A DNA stretch of 56,578 nt, from assembly GCA_026398435.1 (NCBI GenBank), contig JAPLSW010000054.1, positions 1 to 56,578 of the forward strand, read 5' to 3'. This DNA comes from Chlamydiota bacterium (lineage in GTDB: Bacteria; Chlamydiota; Chlamydiia; Chlamydiales; Rhabdochlamydiaceae). Below the pieces are notes generated by a model. That model ran no database searches. It saw only the letters and a program-made list of their open reading frames with translations, and had not been told where the DNA came from. How positions within the stretch are numbered: the first letter of the stretch is position 1; each line of letters starts with the position of its first letter. Of the stretch, positions 8,022 through 17,652 are shown piece by piece. Both the position numbers and the translations under genes were made by a program.

Positions 8022-10112
8022 TTACTTTTTCAAAATTTCTTCTTGTATTTTCTGAGGTACCTTTTCGAAATGGCTTGGTTCCATTGTATAGCTTGCACGT
8101 CCTGAACTTAAGGAACGGAGCTGTGTAGAATATCCAAACATTTCACTTAAAGGTACTTCTGCCTCTACAGTCACAAGAGCTTTCTCTGTGGTCTGGTTAA
8201 GGATTTTACCTCTACGACGGTTAATATCCCCGATAACATCACCCATGAACGTGTCAGGAGTTGTTACGGTGACCTTCATAATAGGTTCGAGAAGTACTGG
8301 CTTAGATTTCCTTGCCGCATCCTTCATAGCCATAGATCCGCAGATCTTAAACGCCATCTCACTAGAGTCAACCTCATGGTAAGAACCAAAAGTGATTGTC
8401 ACTTTAACGTCAACAATCGGATAACCTGCGAGAACACCTGAAGTAAGAGCTTCCTCAATACCTTTAATTGTAGGAGAAATAAATTCCTTAGGAATGGATC
8501 CACCAACAACTTTACTTATAACTTCATTGCCTTTACCCACTTCATTCGGAGTAATCTCTAAACAAACGTGAGCATATTGACCACGACCACCTGACTGCTT
8601 AACATACTTAGTTTCTGCAGCGCCTGGTGTTGTGATAGTTTCTTTGTAAGCAACTTCTGGTTTACCAACGTTTGCTTCTACAGCAAATTCGCGGAACATT
8701 CTATCGCGAAGGATTTCAAGGTGAAGTTCACCCATACCTGAAATAATTGTTTGACCTGTTTCTTCGTTCGTTTGAACTCGGAAAGTAGGATCTTCTTCAG
8801 ATAATGATCCAAGCGCCACGGAGAGTTTTTCTCTGTCAGCTTTGGATTTAGGTTCGATCGCCATAGAAATAACAGGTTCTGGGAAATCCATCTTTTCAAG
8901 AAGAATAGGATTATCTTCTGTGCAAAGGGTGTCTCCAGTACTTGTATATTTAAGACCGATACAAGCTGCGATATCACCAGTATAGAATTCGTCCCTATCT
9001 TTTCTCTGATTAGCGTGCATCTCAAGAAGACGAGAGACTCTCTCTTTCTTATCTTTTGATGTGTTAATAAGAGTTGAACCTTTAGTCAGAGTACCTGCAT
9101 AAACGCGCACGAAAGTGAGCCTTCCTACATAGGGGTCAGACATGATTTTAAAGGCGAGAGCTGCAAGTGGTCCATCATCCTTTGGCACGATTTCCATTGG
9201 AGCATCTGTATTCATATTGATCCCTTTAATCACTCCACGATCTAGAGGAGATGGCATCCATCTTACAACAGCATCAAGTAGTGGCTGAACGCCTTTGTTT
9301 TTAAAGGCTGTTCCGCAGAGAACAGGATTGAACTTTAGCGTTACCACCCCTTTACGGATAGCTGCATGGATTTCATCTTCTGTGAGAGACTCTGGATTTT
9401 CTAGAACCTTCACCATGAATGCTTCGTTGCTATCATCCACTGTTGCAAGCTCTTCAAGAAGAGCGGATCTCATTTCTTTACATTTTGAAAGAAGATCTTC
9501 TGGAATTTCAGCAACATCGTATTTAGCGCCGAGTGTTTCATCGAGGAACAGGTAAGCTTTCATGGAAACTAAGTCAACCATCCCTTTGAAATCACCTTCA
9601 GCACCAATTGGACACTGAACTGCAATGGCATTAGCGCCAAGTTTTTCTCGCATTGTGTCAATGGCATTGAAGAAGTCAGCTCCAACTCTGTCCATTTTAT
9701 TTACGAAGGCAATTCTTGGAACGCCATAGCGGTCAGCTTGACGCCATACAGTTTCTGATTGAGGTTGAACCCCTGCAACAGCATCAAATACAGCAACAGC
9801 ACCATCAAGAACACGGAGGGATCTTTCAACTTCAATTGTGAAGTCAACGTGGCCCGGGGTGTCAATGATGTTGATTTTACTGTTATTCCAATACACTGTT
9901 GTGGAAGCGGAGGTAATAGTAATACCACGCTCTTTTTCCTGCTCCATAAAGTCCATGGTAGCAGCTCCTTCATGCACCTCGCCGAGGCGGTGAAGTTTGC
10001 CTGAGTAGAAAAGAATACGCTCTGTACACGTCGTTTTACCGGCGTCAATGTGCGCCATGATACCGATATTACGCACGTTGGCTAGAGTGTCAGTCTCTGG
10101 TCTTTTGCTCAT
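8022..10112 (-). CDS. fusA: translation elongation factor G
   Basis: GTPase that moves tRNAs and mRNA through the ribosome. The 696 residues have the normal length. The G domain shows [15 protein letters not shown] (G1), RGITITSA (G2), DTPGHVDFT (G3) and NKMDR (G4). Domains II-V follow, with the usual C-terminal [19 protein letters not shown]. It sits 23 bases after rpsG and 22 before rpsJ in a tight operon. Nothing unusual is seen. Confidence 0.99.
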   Translation of the reverse strand: MSKRPETDTLANVRNIGIMAHIDAGKTTCTERILFYSGKLHRLGEVHEGAATMDFMEQEKERGITITSASTTVYWNNSKINIIDTPGHVDFTIEVERSLRVLDGAVAVFDAVAGVQPQSETVWRQADRYGVPRIAFVNKMDRVGADFFNAIDTMREKLGANAIAVQCPIGAEGDFKGMVDLVSMKAYLFLDETLGAKYDVAEIPEDLLSKCKEMRSALLEELATVDDSNEAFMVKVLENPESLTEDEIHAAIRKGVVTLKFNPVLCGTAFKNKGVQPLLDAVVRWMPSPLDRGVIKGINMNTDAPMEIVPKDDGPLAALAFKIMSDPYVGRLTFVRVYAGTLTKGSTLINTSKDKKERVSRLLEMHANQRKDRDEFYTGDIAACIGLKYTSTGDTLCTEDNPILLEKMDFPEPVISMAIEPKSKADREKLSVALGSLSEEDPTFRVQTNEETGQTIISGMGELHLEILRDRMFREFAVEANVGKPEVAYKETITTPGAAETKYVKQSGGRGQYAHVCLEITPNEVGKGNEVISKVVGGSIPKEFISPTIKGIEEALTSGVLAGYPIVDVKVTITFGSYHEVDSSEMAFKICGSMAMKDAARKSKPVLLEPIMKVTVTTPDTFMGDVIGDINRRRGKILNQTTEKALVTVEAEVPLSEMFGYSTQLRSLSSGRASYTMEPSHFEKVPQKIQEEILKK

Positions 10113-10135
10113 CGTTTAATTCCTAGTCTTAAAGG

Positions 10136-10609
10136 TTACCACTTATAATGAGCAAACGCTCTGTTAGCTTCTGCCATGCGGTGTGTGTCATCTTTTTTCT
10201 TGATTGCTGATCCTTGGTTTAGGAAACAATCTGAGAGTTCGCCGGCAAGAGCATCTTCCATGGGTCTGCCTGCTTTTTCTCTAGAATAGTTGATGATCCA
10301 CTGCATCGCTAGCGAAGTTCTGCGCTCAGGCGCAATTTCGATAGGCACTTGGTAGGTAGCTCCACCGATACGGCGGGATTTTACTTCCAAGGATGGCTTA
10401 GCGTTTTCAAGAGCTTGCTCGAAAGCTGCTAGTGGGTCTTCGGACTTAACGCGTTTTGCAAATTTCTCAAGCGCGTTATATACGATTTTACGAGCAGTTG
10501 CTTTTCTGCCTTGTATCATGATCTTATTCACGAACTTAGCTAGAACGTAACTGTTATATATAGGATCTGGATCGATCTCTCTTTTTGTTGCACGTCTTCT
10601 TCTAGACAT
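10136..10609 (-). CDS. rpsG: 30S ribosomal protein S7
   Basis: Binds 16S rRNA in the head of the small subunit and starts its assembly. The protein has 157 residues, beginning MSRRRRATKREIDPDP and carrying the typical SRRIGGATYQVPIEI and RMAEANRAFAHYKW segments. In E. coli S7 also represses its own operon by binding the rpsL-rpsG intercistronic RNA; here the gap is 157 bases and holds two strong hairpins, so a similar control is possible. Confidence 0.98.
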   Translation of the reverse strand: MSRRRRATKREIDPDPIYNSYVLAKFVNKIMIQGRKATARKIVYNALEKFAKRVKSEDPLAAFEQALENAKPSLEVKSRRIGGATYQVPIEIAPERRTSLAMQWIINYSREKAGRPMEDALAGELSDCFLNQGSAIKKKDDTHRMAEANRAFAHYKW

Positions 10610-10699
10610 GAGTACTTTCCTTAAATTTTAACGTTAAACTTTAAAAAAAATCCTTATTGTTCACTTGCCTTTCTTTGTACTTTAAGAAAGACGATCCGA

Positions 10700-10762
10700 G
10701 ATTTTTACTGCACTTTGTGCAGGAAAAATCGCGAGTCAGGATATCTATGCGTAAGATATCCT
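10700..10762 (-). promoter_or_regulatory. two hairpins in the rpsL-rpsG intercistronic region
   Basis: The 157-base gap holds two adjacent inverted repeats. One is ATTTTT-A-CTGCAC (10701-10713) with GTGCAG-G-AAAAAT (10717-10729), a TTT loop. The other is AGGATATCT (10738-10746) with AGATATCCT (10754-10762). They are candidates for an S7 autoregulatory site, an attenuator or a processing site. The function is inferred from position only. Confidence 0.5.
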
Positions 10763-10766
10763 AAGA

Positions 10767-11138
10767 TTACTTAGGACGTTTTGCCCCGTATTTGGATCTG
10801 GATTTTTTACGGTCTTTTACTGCTGCGCAGTCAAGGGCTCCGCGTACTATATGGTAGCGAACACCAGGTAGATCTTTTACACGACCGCCGCGAACGAGCA
10901 CAATACTGTGTTCTTGGAGGTTATGACCTTCACCGCCGATGTAAGCGATAACTTCTTGTCCATTAGAAAGACGAACCCAGGCTACTTTTCTAAGCGCAGA
11001 GTTAGGTTTCTTAGGTGTTTTTGTCTTTACTTGCAGACATACGCCTCTTTTTTGAGGACATTGCTGTAGTGCAGGGGATTTTTTTCTTCGTACTTTATCG
11101 GTACGACCCTTTTTAACTAGCTGATTTATAGTTGGCAT
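10767..11138 (-). CDS. rpsL: 30S ribosomal protein S12
   Basis: Decoding-centre protein of the small subunit, 123 aa, first gene of the str operon. The two loops that matter for accuracy and streptomycin binding are present and wild-type: [12 protein letters not shown] (the lysine equivalent to E. coli K42) and [12 protein letters not shown] (K87). By family knowledge this predicts a streptomycin-sensitive S12. The gene is divergent from tsp across about 290 bases. Confidence 0.98.
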   Translation of the reverse strand: MPTINQLVKKGRTDKVRRKKSPALQQCPQKRGVCLQVKTKTPKKPNSALRKVAWVRLSNGQEVIAYIGGEGHNLQEHSIVLVRGGRVKDLPGVRYHIVRGALDCAAVKDRKKSRSKYGAKRPK

Positions 11139-11425
11139 ATTGCCATTCTCCTTTGCAAAATCTTTTTACAAAATGACATAGGGAAGAATATAGCTTTTCC
11201 CTGGGATTATTTGCAAAAGTTATCCTTGATGTCCTGTTTTTCTGACGAAATACAGTTTAAAATATCTTTATCTATCAATCGGTTATTGGCAAATAAATTA
11301 TATAAACGCAGTCATTTTCTCTATTCCTCGCTAAAATAACAAACCTTTTTTCTCAAAATACGTAAATTCCTCTGGAAATTAATTCAAATTGATACAATAT
11401 GAAAATTAATTGAATGAGGTTTCGA

Positions 11426-13408
11426 ATGATGACAAATTTTCTAAAGCACTATTGTGCTGCGACTCTTTTATTGAGCTCTGGGCTCTTTGCTACTCCTACT
11501 CAACTTAAGGTGGCAGATGTTCGCCCGATGTTTGAGGAAATGTTAAACCTTCATGTTGAGTACAAGGACTTTTCCCCAGTTTTGGCTAAAAGATCTGTAA
11601 AGCTTTTTATTGACCAGTTTGATCCCTATAAGATTTATTTGCTCTCTTCCGAAGTTCAGCCCTATATAGAAATGAATGACGATCAGCTGAGTAAGGTTGT
11701 CGATAAGTTCAATGCCGGAGATCTTTCTATCTATGCCAATATGAATAAGCTTTTTGAAAAAGGGATCCAAAGGGCAAGGGCTCTCAGAGCGCAGGTAGCT
11801 CAAGAGATTGTAGCCTCTCAAGAAGAGGTCGCGGGTGTCCAGCCCGAGCTTTATAATAGCTTTGCCAAAAGTCCTGCTGAATTAAGGGTGAGATTTAAAA
11901 AGCAGATGGCAAATATTTTAGCATCTGAAAAAAAGGCAAGCTCTCTAAGCACCTTGTCTGCTGATAAGAAGCAAAAATTATTTGCTCTTTGGGAAAAAAG
12001 ATTTGTTAGGTCTGAAAATTCCTATATGGGAGGATCAAAGACTCTTAGTGCGGATCATTATTTAGCTATGCATGTGCTTAAAGCTCAGTCAAAGAGCTTG
12101 GACGCGCATACATCTTTTTTTAGCCCTGAAGAAGCATTTGAGATGAGAGCAAGTTTAGAGAAACAATTTGAAGGTGTTGGGATAGTTCTTCGTGAAGGGG
12201 TGGATGGGATCCAAATTTCAAGTCTAGTTAAGGGAGGTCCGGCTGATAAATCGGGCAAAATTTTATCCGGTGACGTCCTTGTAGAGATTAATGGCCGGCC
12301 GATAGATTCCGTTTTATATGAGGATGTTTTAGGTCTTTTAAAAGGGGATAGGGGCTCGAAAGTTGTTTTAGGGGTAAGGCATTCTGGAAATAATGCTAAG
12401 TCATCGGTTGATAGGGTGGAGCTTGTTCGAGAAAAGATTGTTATGCAGGATGAAAGAGTTCAGTATACTTCAGAGCCTTATGGTGAGGGGATTGTCGGCA
12501 AGATCGTCCTTACCTCTTTTTATGAAAGTGGTGGCAACTCCAGCTGTGAAAAGGATATGAGGGAAGCGATTAAGAATCTTAAAAAACAGGGTAATCTCGT
12601 AGGTCTTGTTATAGATATGAGAGATAATTCAGGAGGTTTTTTAAACCAGGCTGTAAAGCTCACGGGCCTTTTTATTTCTAGTGGGGTCGTAGTTATTTCT
12701 AAGTATGCCAAAGGGGAAATGCAGTATCTAAGAGATGTAGATGGACGTATTTACTATGACGGCCCACTTGTCCTTCTTACTTCCAAGGCTTCAGCGTCAG
12801 CGGCTGAAATCGTAACTCAGGCTCTTCAAGATTATGGTACAGCGGTTATAGTCGGAGATGAAAGAACTTATGGCAAGGGGACTATCCAGTACCAAACGGT
12901 AACGGACAACCAAGCGGAAAATTTCTTTAAGGTAACGGTCGGTAGATACTACACTGTTTCAGGTCGCTCTACCCAGATTGAGGGGGTAAAAGCCGATATT
13001 GTAGTTCCTACGGAGTATTCTCCCTACAATATTGGAGAGAGGTACCTAGCTTATCCCTTAAAAAATGATCAGGTTCCGGCGGCTTATGCTGATCCTCTTT
13101 TAGATGTAGATCCGAAAAATAAAGTATGGTTTCAAAAAAACTATATTCCGAATCTACAGAAGAAGCTTTCGATCTGGACAGAACTTATGCCTCAGCTTAA
13201 GGCCAATAGCAGCTATAGACTAAGTCATAATAAAAACTTTGCCTATTTTATCCGTAAGATCAAAGGGGAGTCCTCAGAAGGATCGCCCGATCTGATGGCC
13301 TCAGGGATTCCTGATAACTTTGGATCGGCAGATTTGCAGATGGAAGAAGCTGTTCATATCGTCAAGGATATGATCCTTCTAAAAGAAAAAATCTCTGTAA
13401 CCGAATAA
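11426..13408 (+). CDS. tsp: tail-specific protease (S41 family, PDZ domain)
   Basis: A periplasmic C-terminal processing protease of 660 aa. It has a signal peptide, an N-terminal helical region, a PDZ domain (about 247-330, FEGVGIVLREGVDGIQIS onward) and the S41 catalytic core. The catalytic serine lies in SKASASAAEI (about S458) and the lysine in TYGKGTIQ (about K484), spaced as in E. coli Tsp. A DUF3340-like C-terminal part follows. ATG 11426 is chosen because GAGG (11416-11419) lies six bases upstream; ATG 11414 would overlap that site. Chlamydial Tsp has been linked to cleavage of host signalling proteins; that is family knowledge. Confidence 0.95.
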   Translation: MMTNFLKHYCAATLLLSSGLFATPTQLKVADVRPMFEEMLNLHVEYKDFSPVLAKRSVKLFIDQFDPYKIYLLSSEVQPYIEMNDDQLSKVVDKFNAGDLSIYANMNKLFEKGIQRARALRAQVAQEIVASQEEVAGVQPELYNSFAKSPAELRVRFKKQMANILASEKKASSLSTLSADKKQKLFALWEKRFVRSENSYMGGSKTLSADHYLAMHVLKAQSKSLDAHTSFFSPEEAFEMRASLEKQFEGVGIVLREGVDGIQISSLVKGGPADKSGKILSGDVLVEINGRPIDSVLYEDVLGLLKGDRGSKVVLGVRHSGNNAKSSVDRVELVREKIVMQDERVQYTSEPYGEGIVGKIVLTSFYESGGNSSCEKDMREAIKNLKKQGNLVGLVIDMRDNSGGFLNQAVKLTGLFISSGVVVISKYAKGEMQYLRDVDGRIYYDGPLVLLTSKASASAAEIVTQALQDYGTAVIVGDERTYGKGTIQYQTVTDNQAENFFKVTVGRYYTVSGRSTQIEGVKADIVVPTEYSPYNIGERYLAYPLKNDQVPAAYADPLLDVDPKNKVWFQKNYIPNLQKKLSIWTELMPQLKANSSYRLSHNKNFAYFIRKIKGESSEGSPDLMASGIPDNFGSADLQMEEAVHIVKDMILLKEKISVTE

Positions 13409-13468
13409 AAGATTGCTAAAAATACCTAGCCTTTCATATCTTGTTACTTTTTCAACAAGTACATGTAT

Positions 13469-13541
<73 letters not shown>

Positions 13542-14633
13542 TCCTTTCTCTTGACGGAGACAGGAGAAATCCCAAAATTCCCCTAATTACAATTCTTAGA
13601 ATATTCTCACTGTAAAAACAGTTCGCCAATAAAATGCTCTTATCTTGTCTGTTTTTTTCCTCTAAAACTTGCCATATTTGGCTTAAATGGATGGGAATTT
13701 GATGGAGTAGCCGATTTCATAAAACAAAATTGATCCACAGTTCAATCGCTAAATATTGAGGGAGCTATGTATTTCGGAAGAGTTACAAGATAGATGCTTT
13801 TGCCTGCCAGAAATGACCTCTGCAGAGGGGAAAGGCAGATTGTGCCATTATCACACAAATATCATATCCTGTGCCTAAAGCATCTACACAATCATTTTGG
13901 GAGTATGATCTTGAAGTACACAAGGATCCTCCTCCAGTCTCTCACACAATTAGAAGGTACTTCTCCTGTGGTTCACTCAGCCCAGAAGGATTCGCTCATC
14001 TTTTAGGATAGAATTCCGGCCGGCGAGTTTTAAAGGTGGAGCTCCTTTACCTAAAGAGAAAAAGGGGAAATAAAGGATTCGTGTTTATACCCATTTATTC
14101 CTGAAACCAGGAATAAATGGGTATAAATGGAATTTGGTGAAAAATGCAGTAGATTTCGAGCTTTTTCTTATGTAGTTGCTGTAGGCTAAATTGATCTTGT
14201 TGCATTGTTCGATCTTAAGGTTTTTACGACTTCCGAGAAGGTCTTAATTCTTTAGCATAGCCCGATTTTAATTCTCTTGCCGGCAGTAACTCGGGGCAGA
14301 TCTTGGCCCCGACTATTTGTATTCAATCATTTCTAGTAAAAACTCTTAAGTTTTTTTCCGCCAAAATTATCACAAAGTCATCATGGTTTTTGGAATTCTC
14401 AAAAGAGTGCTTAAATTCAATGCCTAGTAGAAGACTATATTTTCTTAAAGCTTGTCTCTTACTAAATCAGTTTGTAGAACCAAGGCGTAAGATAATTACC
14501 CGTTTGGCTGTCAAGATCTTATATCTTTTTTTTGTAGGATGAAAAGCCTTTAGTGAAATACAGCTTTTTTGTAGACGTATATCCTCTGTTTTTGAAAACT
14601 ATCGCTTTTTCTAAAAAGCATCACGGGGGAGCT
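13542..14633 (+). other. 1.1 kb gene-poor stretch with a 20-bp hairpin
   Basis: No convincing protein gene is present between tRNA-Phe and the M16 protease. Two short open frames (about 13794-14006 and 14303-14542) have no recognisable product and no good ribosome binding site. The stretch may be degraded gene remains or hold an unrecognised RNA. The only strong structure is the palindrome at 14084-14127, listed separately. Confidence 0.5.
14084..14127. repeat. perfect 20-bp inverted repeat with 4-base loop
   Basis: The arms 14084-14103 (core ATACCCATTTATTCCTG) and 14108-14127 (CAGGAATAAATGGGTAT) are exact reverse complements over 20 bases around AAAC. No T-run follows, so it is not a standard terminator. 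A mobile-element remnant or a structured RNA are possible. Confidence 0.7.
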
Positions 14634-17504
14634 ATGGCATCGATATTTTGGTTAATAGGATCTATTTTATTTTTTCAGTTTTCTGTCGATGCTCAAAACA
14701 TCCACCCCTATTCTCTTTTTTCTTTTTACAAGAGTGGACGGGATTACAATTCAGCCGATTTTATTGAGCAAAGTGGTGATTATGAAATTATCCGGGATAA
14801 GGCGGATCTTTTATATCCGGAAAATACCGCACGAAAAACTTTAAAAATACGTCTGAAAAATGGGCTTGAAGTGTATCTCATATCAGATCCTCAGGTGGAG
14901 CAATCAGCGGCCTCCTTAGCCGTAGAAGTAGGTTCTTGGAGTGATCCGGCAAACGTGCCGGGTATGGCCCACTTTGTTGAACATCTGCTTTTTATGGGAA
15001 CGAGAAAGTACCCGGTAGAATCTGATTTTTGTAAATATATTGGGGAAAGGGGTGGTGAATACAATGCTTTTACCTCTCATGATAGAACGGTATATGGATT
15101 TTGTTTGAATCATGAGGGGCTAGCCGGAGGCCTTGATAGACTTAGCCATTTTTTTATAGATCCTCTTTTTTCTTCATCGACAATTGAAAGAGAAAAAAAT
15201 GCTATACATCATGAATTTGAAGATCATATTGAAAATGATTCGATAAGGATATGGAGAGTTCTTAAAGAAACCGGAAATCCTATGCATCCGAATGCCGTCT
15301 TTTCCTGTGGCAATCTAAAGTCCTTGGAGGATGTTTCTTCTAAAGAAATTGAGGAGTGGTACTGCAGGCACTATACAGCGCCAAATATGAATCTAGTGAT
15401 ACTTTCCTCTATGCCTTTATCAGAACTTACTAAAATGGCAGTGAAATTCTTTTCTCCGATTTCCTCAGAGCACGGAAAAAAATATCTTTATAAAGAGCCT
15501 TTTACCTCCGAAAAGCAAAAAGGGCACTTTATCTACGTTAATCCTTCATATAAGAGCCGCTCTCTTCAGCTTATTTGGGAAGTTCCTAAAGAATTCGCTG
15601 AAGGATTCTCTATGCGGCCCATGCAATTGGTTCAGCTAGCATTGGATCATCAAGGGGAAAATAGCCTAGGAAGTCATTTAGAGGAGGAGGATTTAGCAAA
15701 AGAGCTTGTGGTAGACTATTGGCGTATAGAAAAAGATCATGTTCTTTTTATGATAGAGGTCGCTCTTACCAAAAATGGAGTGGAGCATGTCGATGACGTG
15801 ATCTACAAGTGTTTTCAGGCCATAAATCAACTAAAAGAAAAGGGAATCCCTTATTACTTATATGAGCAATTATACGATGCTGAAAAACAGCTTCTTAATG
15901 GCAGCTCTCTTTCGAACTCGTTTGACTTTGTGCTAGAGGCCGCCGCCTCCTTAATAGATGAGGAGCTGGAAACATTTCCTCAAAAGATGTCTATACCTTC
16001 AAACTATGATAAAACATTTCTCAATCGATTTGTTCATTCTTTAGTGCCTGAAAGCTGTATTTTCCTATTAATGGCGCCTGAACGTGAAACGCAAATTAAA
16101 TTAAATGCTATAGAAAAATGGATGGGGACGTCATACACTGTAAGGACCATTGCAGAGGAGCGTTTAAGTAATTGGAAACATGCGTCTTCCCATCCAGAGA
16201 TTGATGTGCGCCCCGCTGATTATGAAGGCAGAGATGAAATAGAGATTCCTGGACTGGAGGATGAGGAGGGGGAAGAAGCTGTATCCGTAATCGATAGCTG
16301 CTCTGCAAATATTTGTCTTTCCTACGTAGATGATGAAACAAGTGATTCGGTATCTGCTTTCTTTTGTATCGATAATTTGGGTGGTAAAAATTCGGTAAAA
16401 GAGGCTGCCATGACCTCGCTTTTTGTCATGGAGCTTCGGGATCGGCTTAGCGAGGTTTTCACGCAAGAGGAAGAAAATTCTCTTTTTTGGAATATCATTT
16501 CAGGCGATTTGGAATTTTACCTCTTTCTTAAAGCATCGGGGGATCGTAAAGCGGAAGATTTTCAGACTTTCTTTGAGAAGCTTTCCAAAATCATTGTCGA
16601 TATTGAGGGGTTTGAACAGGTTAAGGCCTATTATATAGATAATTACAGTGGAGACCCCGATCCTCTAGAATATGCACAAGCTATAGCTCAGTCCCTGCTT
16701 GTTCCTAATTCCTATACTGCGGCTGAAATTTATAAAACGATTCAGACAATTTCTTTTGATGACTATAAAGTTTTTAGCAGTCAATTTTTCAAAAAAATCT
16801 TTGTGGAAGGAGTTTTCTATGGATACCTATCCGAAGGGGATGTTGCGACCTATTGGCAGCTTATAGAATCATGCCTTAAACAAGACGATTGCAAAGAAGG
16901 GGAGGAGCTTCCCGCTCGAACTGAAGAAATAAATTGGAGCCATCCAGTAGCTATCGAGAAAGAGACTCATAGAAAAGGTAATGCTCTTTTAGTTGTGCTA
17001 AACATAGGTTCGGTAACAAGAGAGAATTGGGCTATCCAGAAAATCCTTTCTCAACTGTTACAGGATGAGTTTTTTGAGGAACTGCGCACACGGCAACAGA
17101 CGGCATATAGGCTATATTCCTGGGGGGAAACATTTCAAGATAGGCTACTACAATATGTGGCCATTCAATCGAGCACCCACGATCCTCAGGATCTTAAAGT
17201 TCGGGTAGAGGTTTTTTTACATGATTTTGCCTTGAACTTCCAAAGAAACATAAGCAAGGAAAGGGTTAACTTGGTTCGGCATATGTTGATTACGGAATTT
17301 AAAAGGCAGAAGCTATCTCTTCCCGGTGAGGAAGCAAATCGATGGCTTACAGCTTCTATAGAAATTTTGAAGATCATTACTTATGAAAAAATATGCGATA
17401 TGGTAGCGCAAGTTTTCTCTTCTGAGAATCAGAAACGGATCACTGTAATGGTGCGCGGTGCTGACCAATCCTTTTCAGAAGCTAGCCAAAATTCTGATTT
17501 TTAG
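14634..17504 (+). CDS. M16 family zinc protease (insulinase/protease III-like), exported
   Basis: A 956-aa peptidase of the pitrilysin/insulin-degrading enzyme family that degrades peptides in an enclosed chamber. The N-terminal active domain carries the inverted zinc motif HFVEH (about H113-H117) within PGMAHFVEHLLFMGTRKYP, and IHHEFEDHI about 75 residues later holds the third ligand. The inactive C-terminal repeats include the family's FFEELRTRQQTAYRLYS segment. I chose ATG 14634 because a GGGGGAG run precedes it and a signal peptide (ASIFWLIGSILFFQFSVDA) starts there; a GTG at 14553 would add 27 residues. An acidic insert (GLEDEEGEEA) is unusual. Likely periplasmic. Confidence 0.9.
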   Translation: MASIFWLIGSILFFQFSVDAQNIHPYSLFSFYKSGRDYNSADFIEQSGDYEIIRDKADLLYPENTARKTLKIRLKNGLEVYLISDPQVEQSAASLAVEVGSWSDPANVPGMAHFVEHLLFMGTRKYPVESDFCKYIGERGGEYNAFTSHDRTVYGFCLNHEGLAGGLDRLSHFFIDPLFSSSTIEREKNAIHHEFEDHIENDSIRIWRVLKETGNPMHPNAVFSCGNLKSLEDVSSKEIEEWYCRHYTAPNMNLVILSSMPLSELTKMAVKFFSPISSEHGKKYLYKEPFTSEKQKGHFIYVNPSYKSRSLQLIWEVPKEFAEGFSMRPMQLVQLALDHQGENSLGSHLEEEDLAKELVVDYWRIEKDHVLFMIEVALTKNGVEHVDDVIYKCFQAINQLKEKGIPYYLYEQLYDAEKQLLNGSSLSNSFDFVLEAAASLIDEELETFPQKMSIPSNYDKTFLNRFVHSLVPESCIFLLMAPERETQIKLNAIEKWMGTSYTVRTIAEERLSNWKHASSHPEIDVRPADYEGRDEIEIPGLEDEEGEEAVSVIDSCSANICLSYVDDETSDSVSAFFCIDNLGGKNSVKEAAMTSLFVMELRDRLSEVFTQEEENSLFWNIISGDLEFYLFLKASGDRKAEDFQTFFEKLSKIIVDIEGFEQVKAYYIDNYSGDPDPLEYAQAIAQSLLVPNSYTAAEIYKTIQTISFDDYKVFSSQFFKKIFVEGVFYGYLSEGDVATYWQLIESCLKQDDCKEGEELPARTEEINWSHPVAIEKETHRKGNALLVVLNIGSVTRENWAIQKILSQLLQDEFFEELRTRQQTAYRLYSWGETFQDRLLQYVAIQSSTHDPQDLKVRVEVFLHDFALNFQRNISKERVNLVRHMLITEFKRQKLSLPGEEANRWLTASIEILKIITYEKICDMVAQVFSSENQKRITVMVRGADQSFSEASQNSDF

Positions 17505-17526
17505 AGTTTTGCAAACCTGAAGTATT

Positions 17527-17550
17527 GAGGCGCAGATCATGCGCCTCTTT
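17527..17550 (+). terminator. rho-independent terminator after the M16 protease gene
   Basis: An 8-bp GC-rich stem (GAGGCGCA with TGCGCCTC, loop GATCA) is followed by TTTCATTT, 22 bases after the stop codon. Confidence 0.8.
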
Positions 17551-17652
17551 CATTTAAAAACTTCTATATGTATAAGGGATTTTTACAGTAGATCATTGGG
17601 CTGCGCTATGGTAGACTCGCCGCTTTAATTTTTAAAGAAGATTGATTACAAC

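Noticed and set aside
8678..9025. 115-codon minus-strand frame inside fusA
   Set aside because: Same strand, shifted frame within the well conserved EF-G gene; a shadow.
13794..14542. Two open frames (70 and 79 codons) in the gene-poor stretch
   Set aside because: No recognisable product, no good ribosome binding site, and the second needs a TTG start. Composition looks non-coding.
16108..16466. Overlapping minus-strand frames opposite the M16 protease acidic insert
   Set aside because: They mirror the acidic, GA-rich insert and have no start signals.
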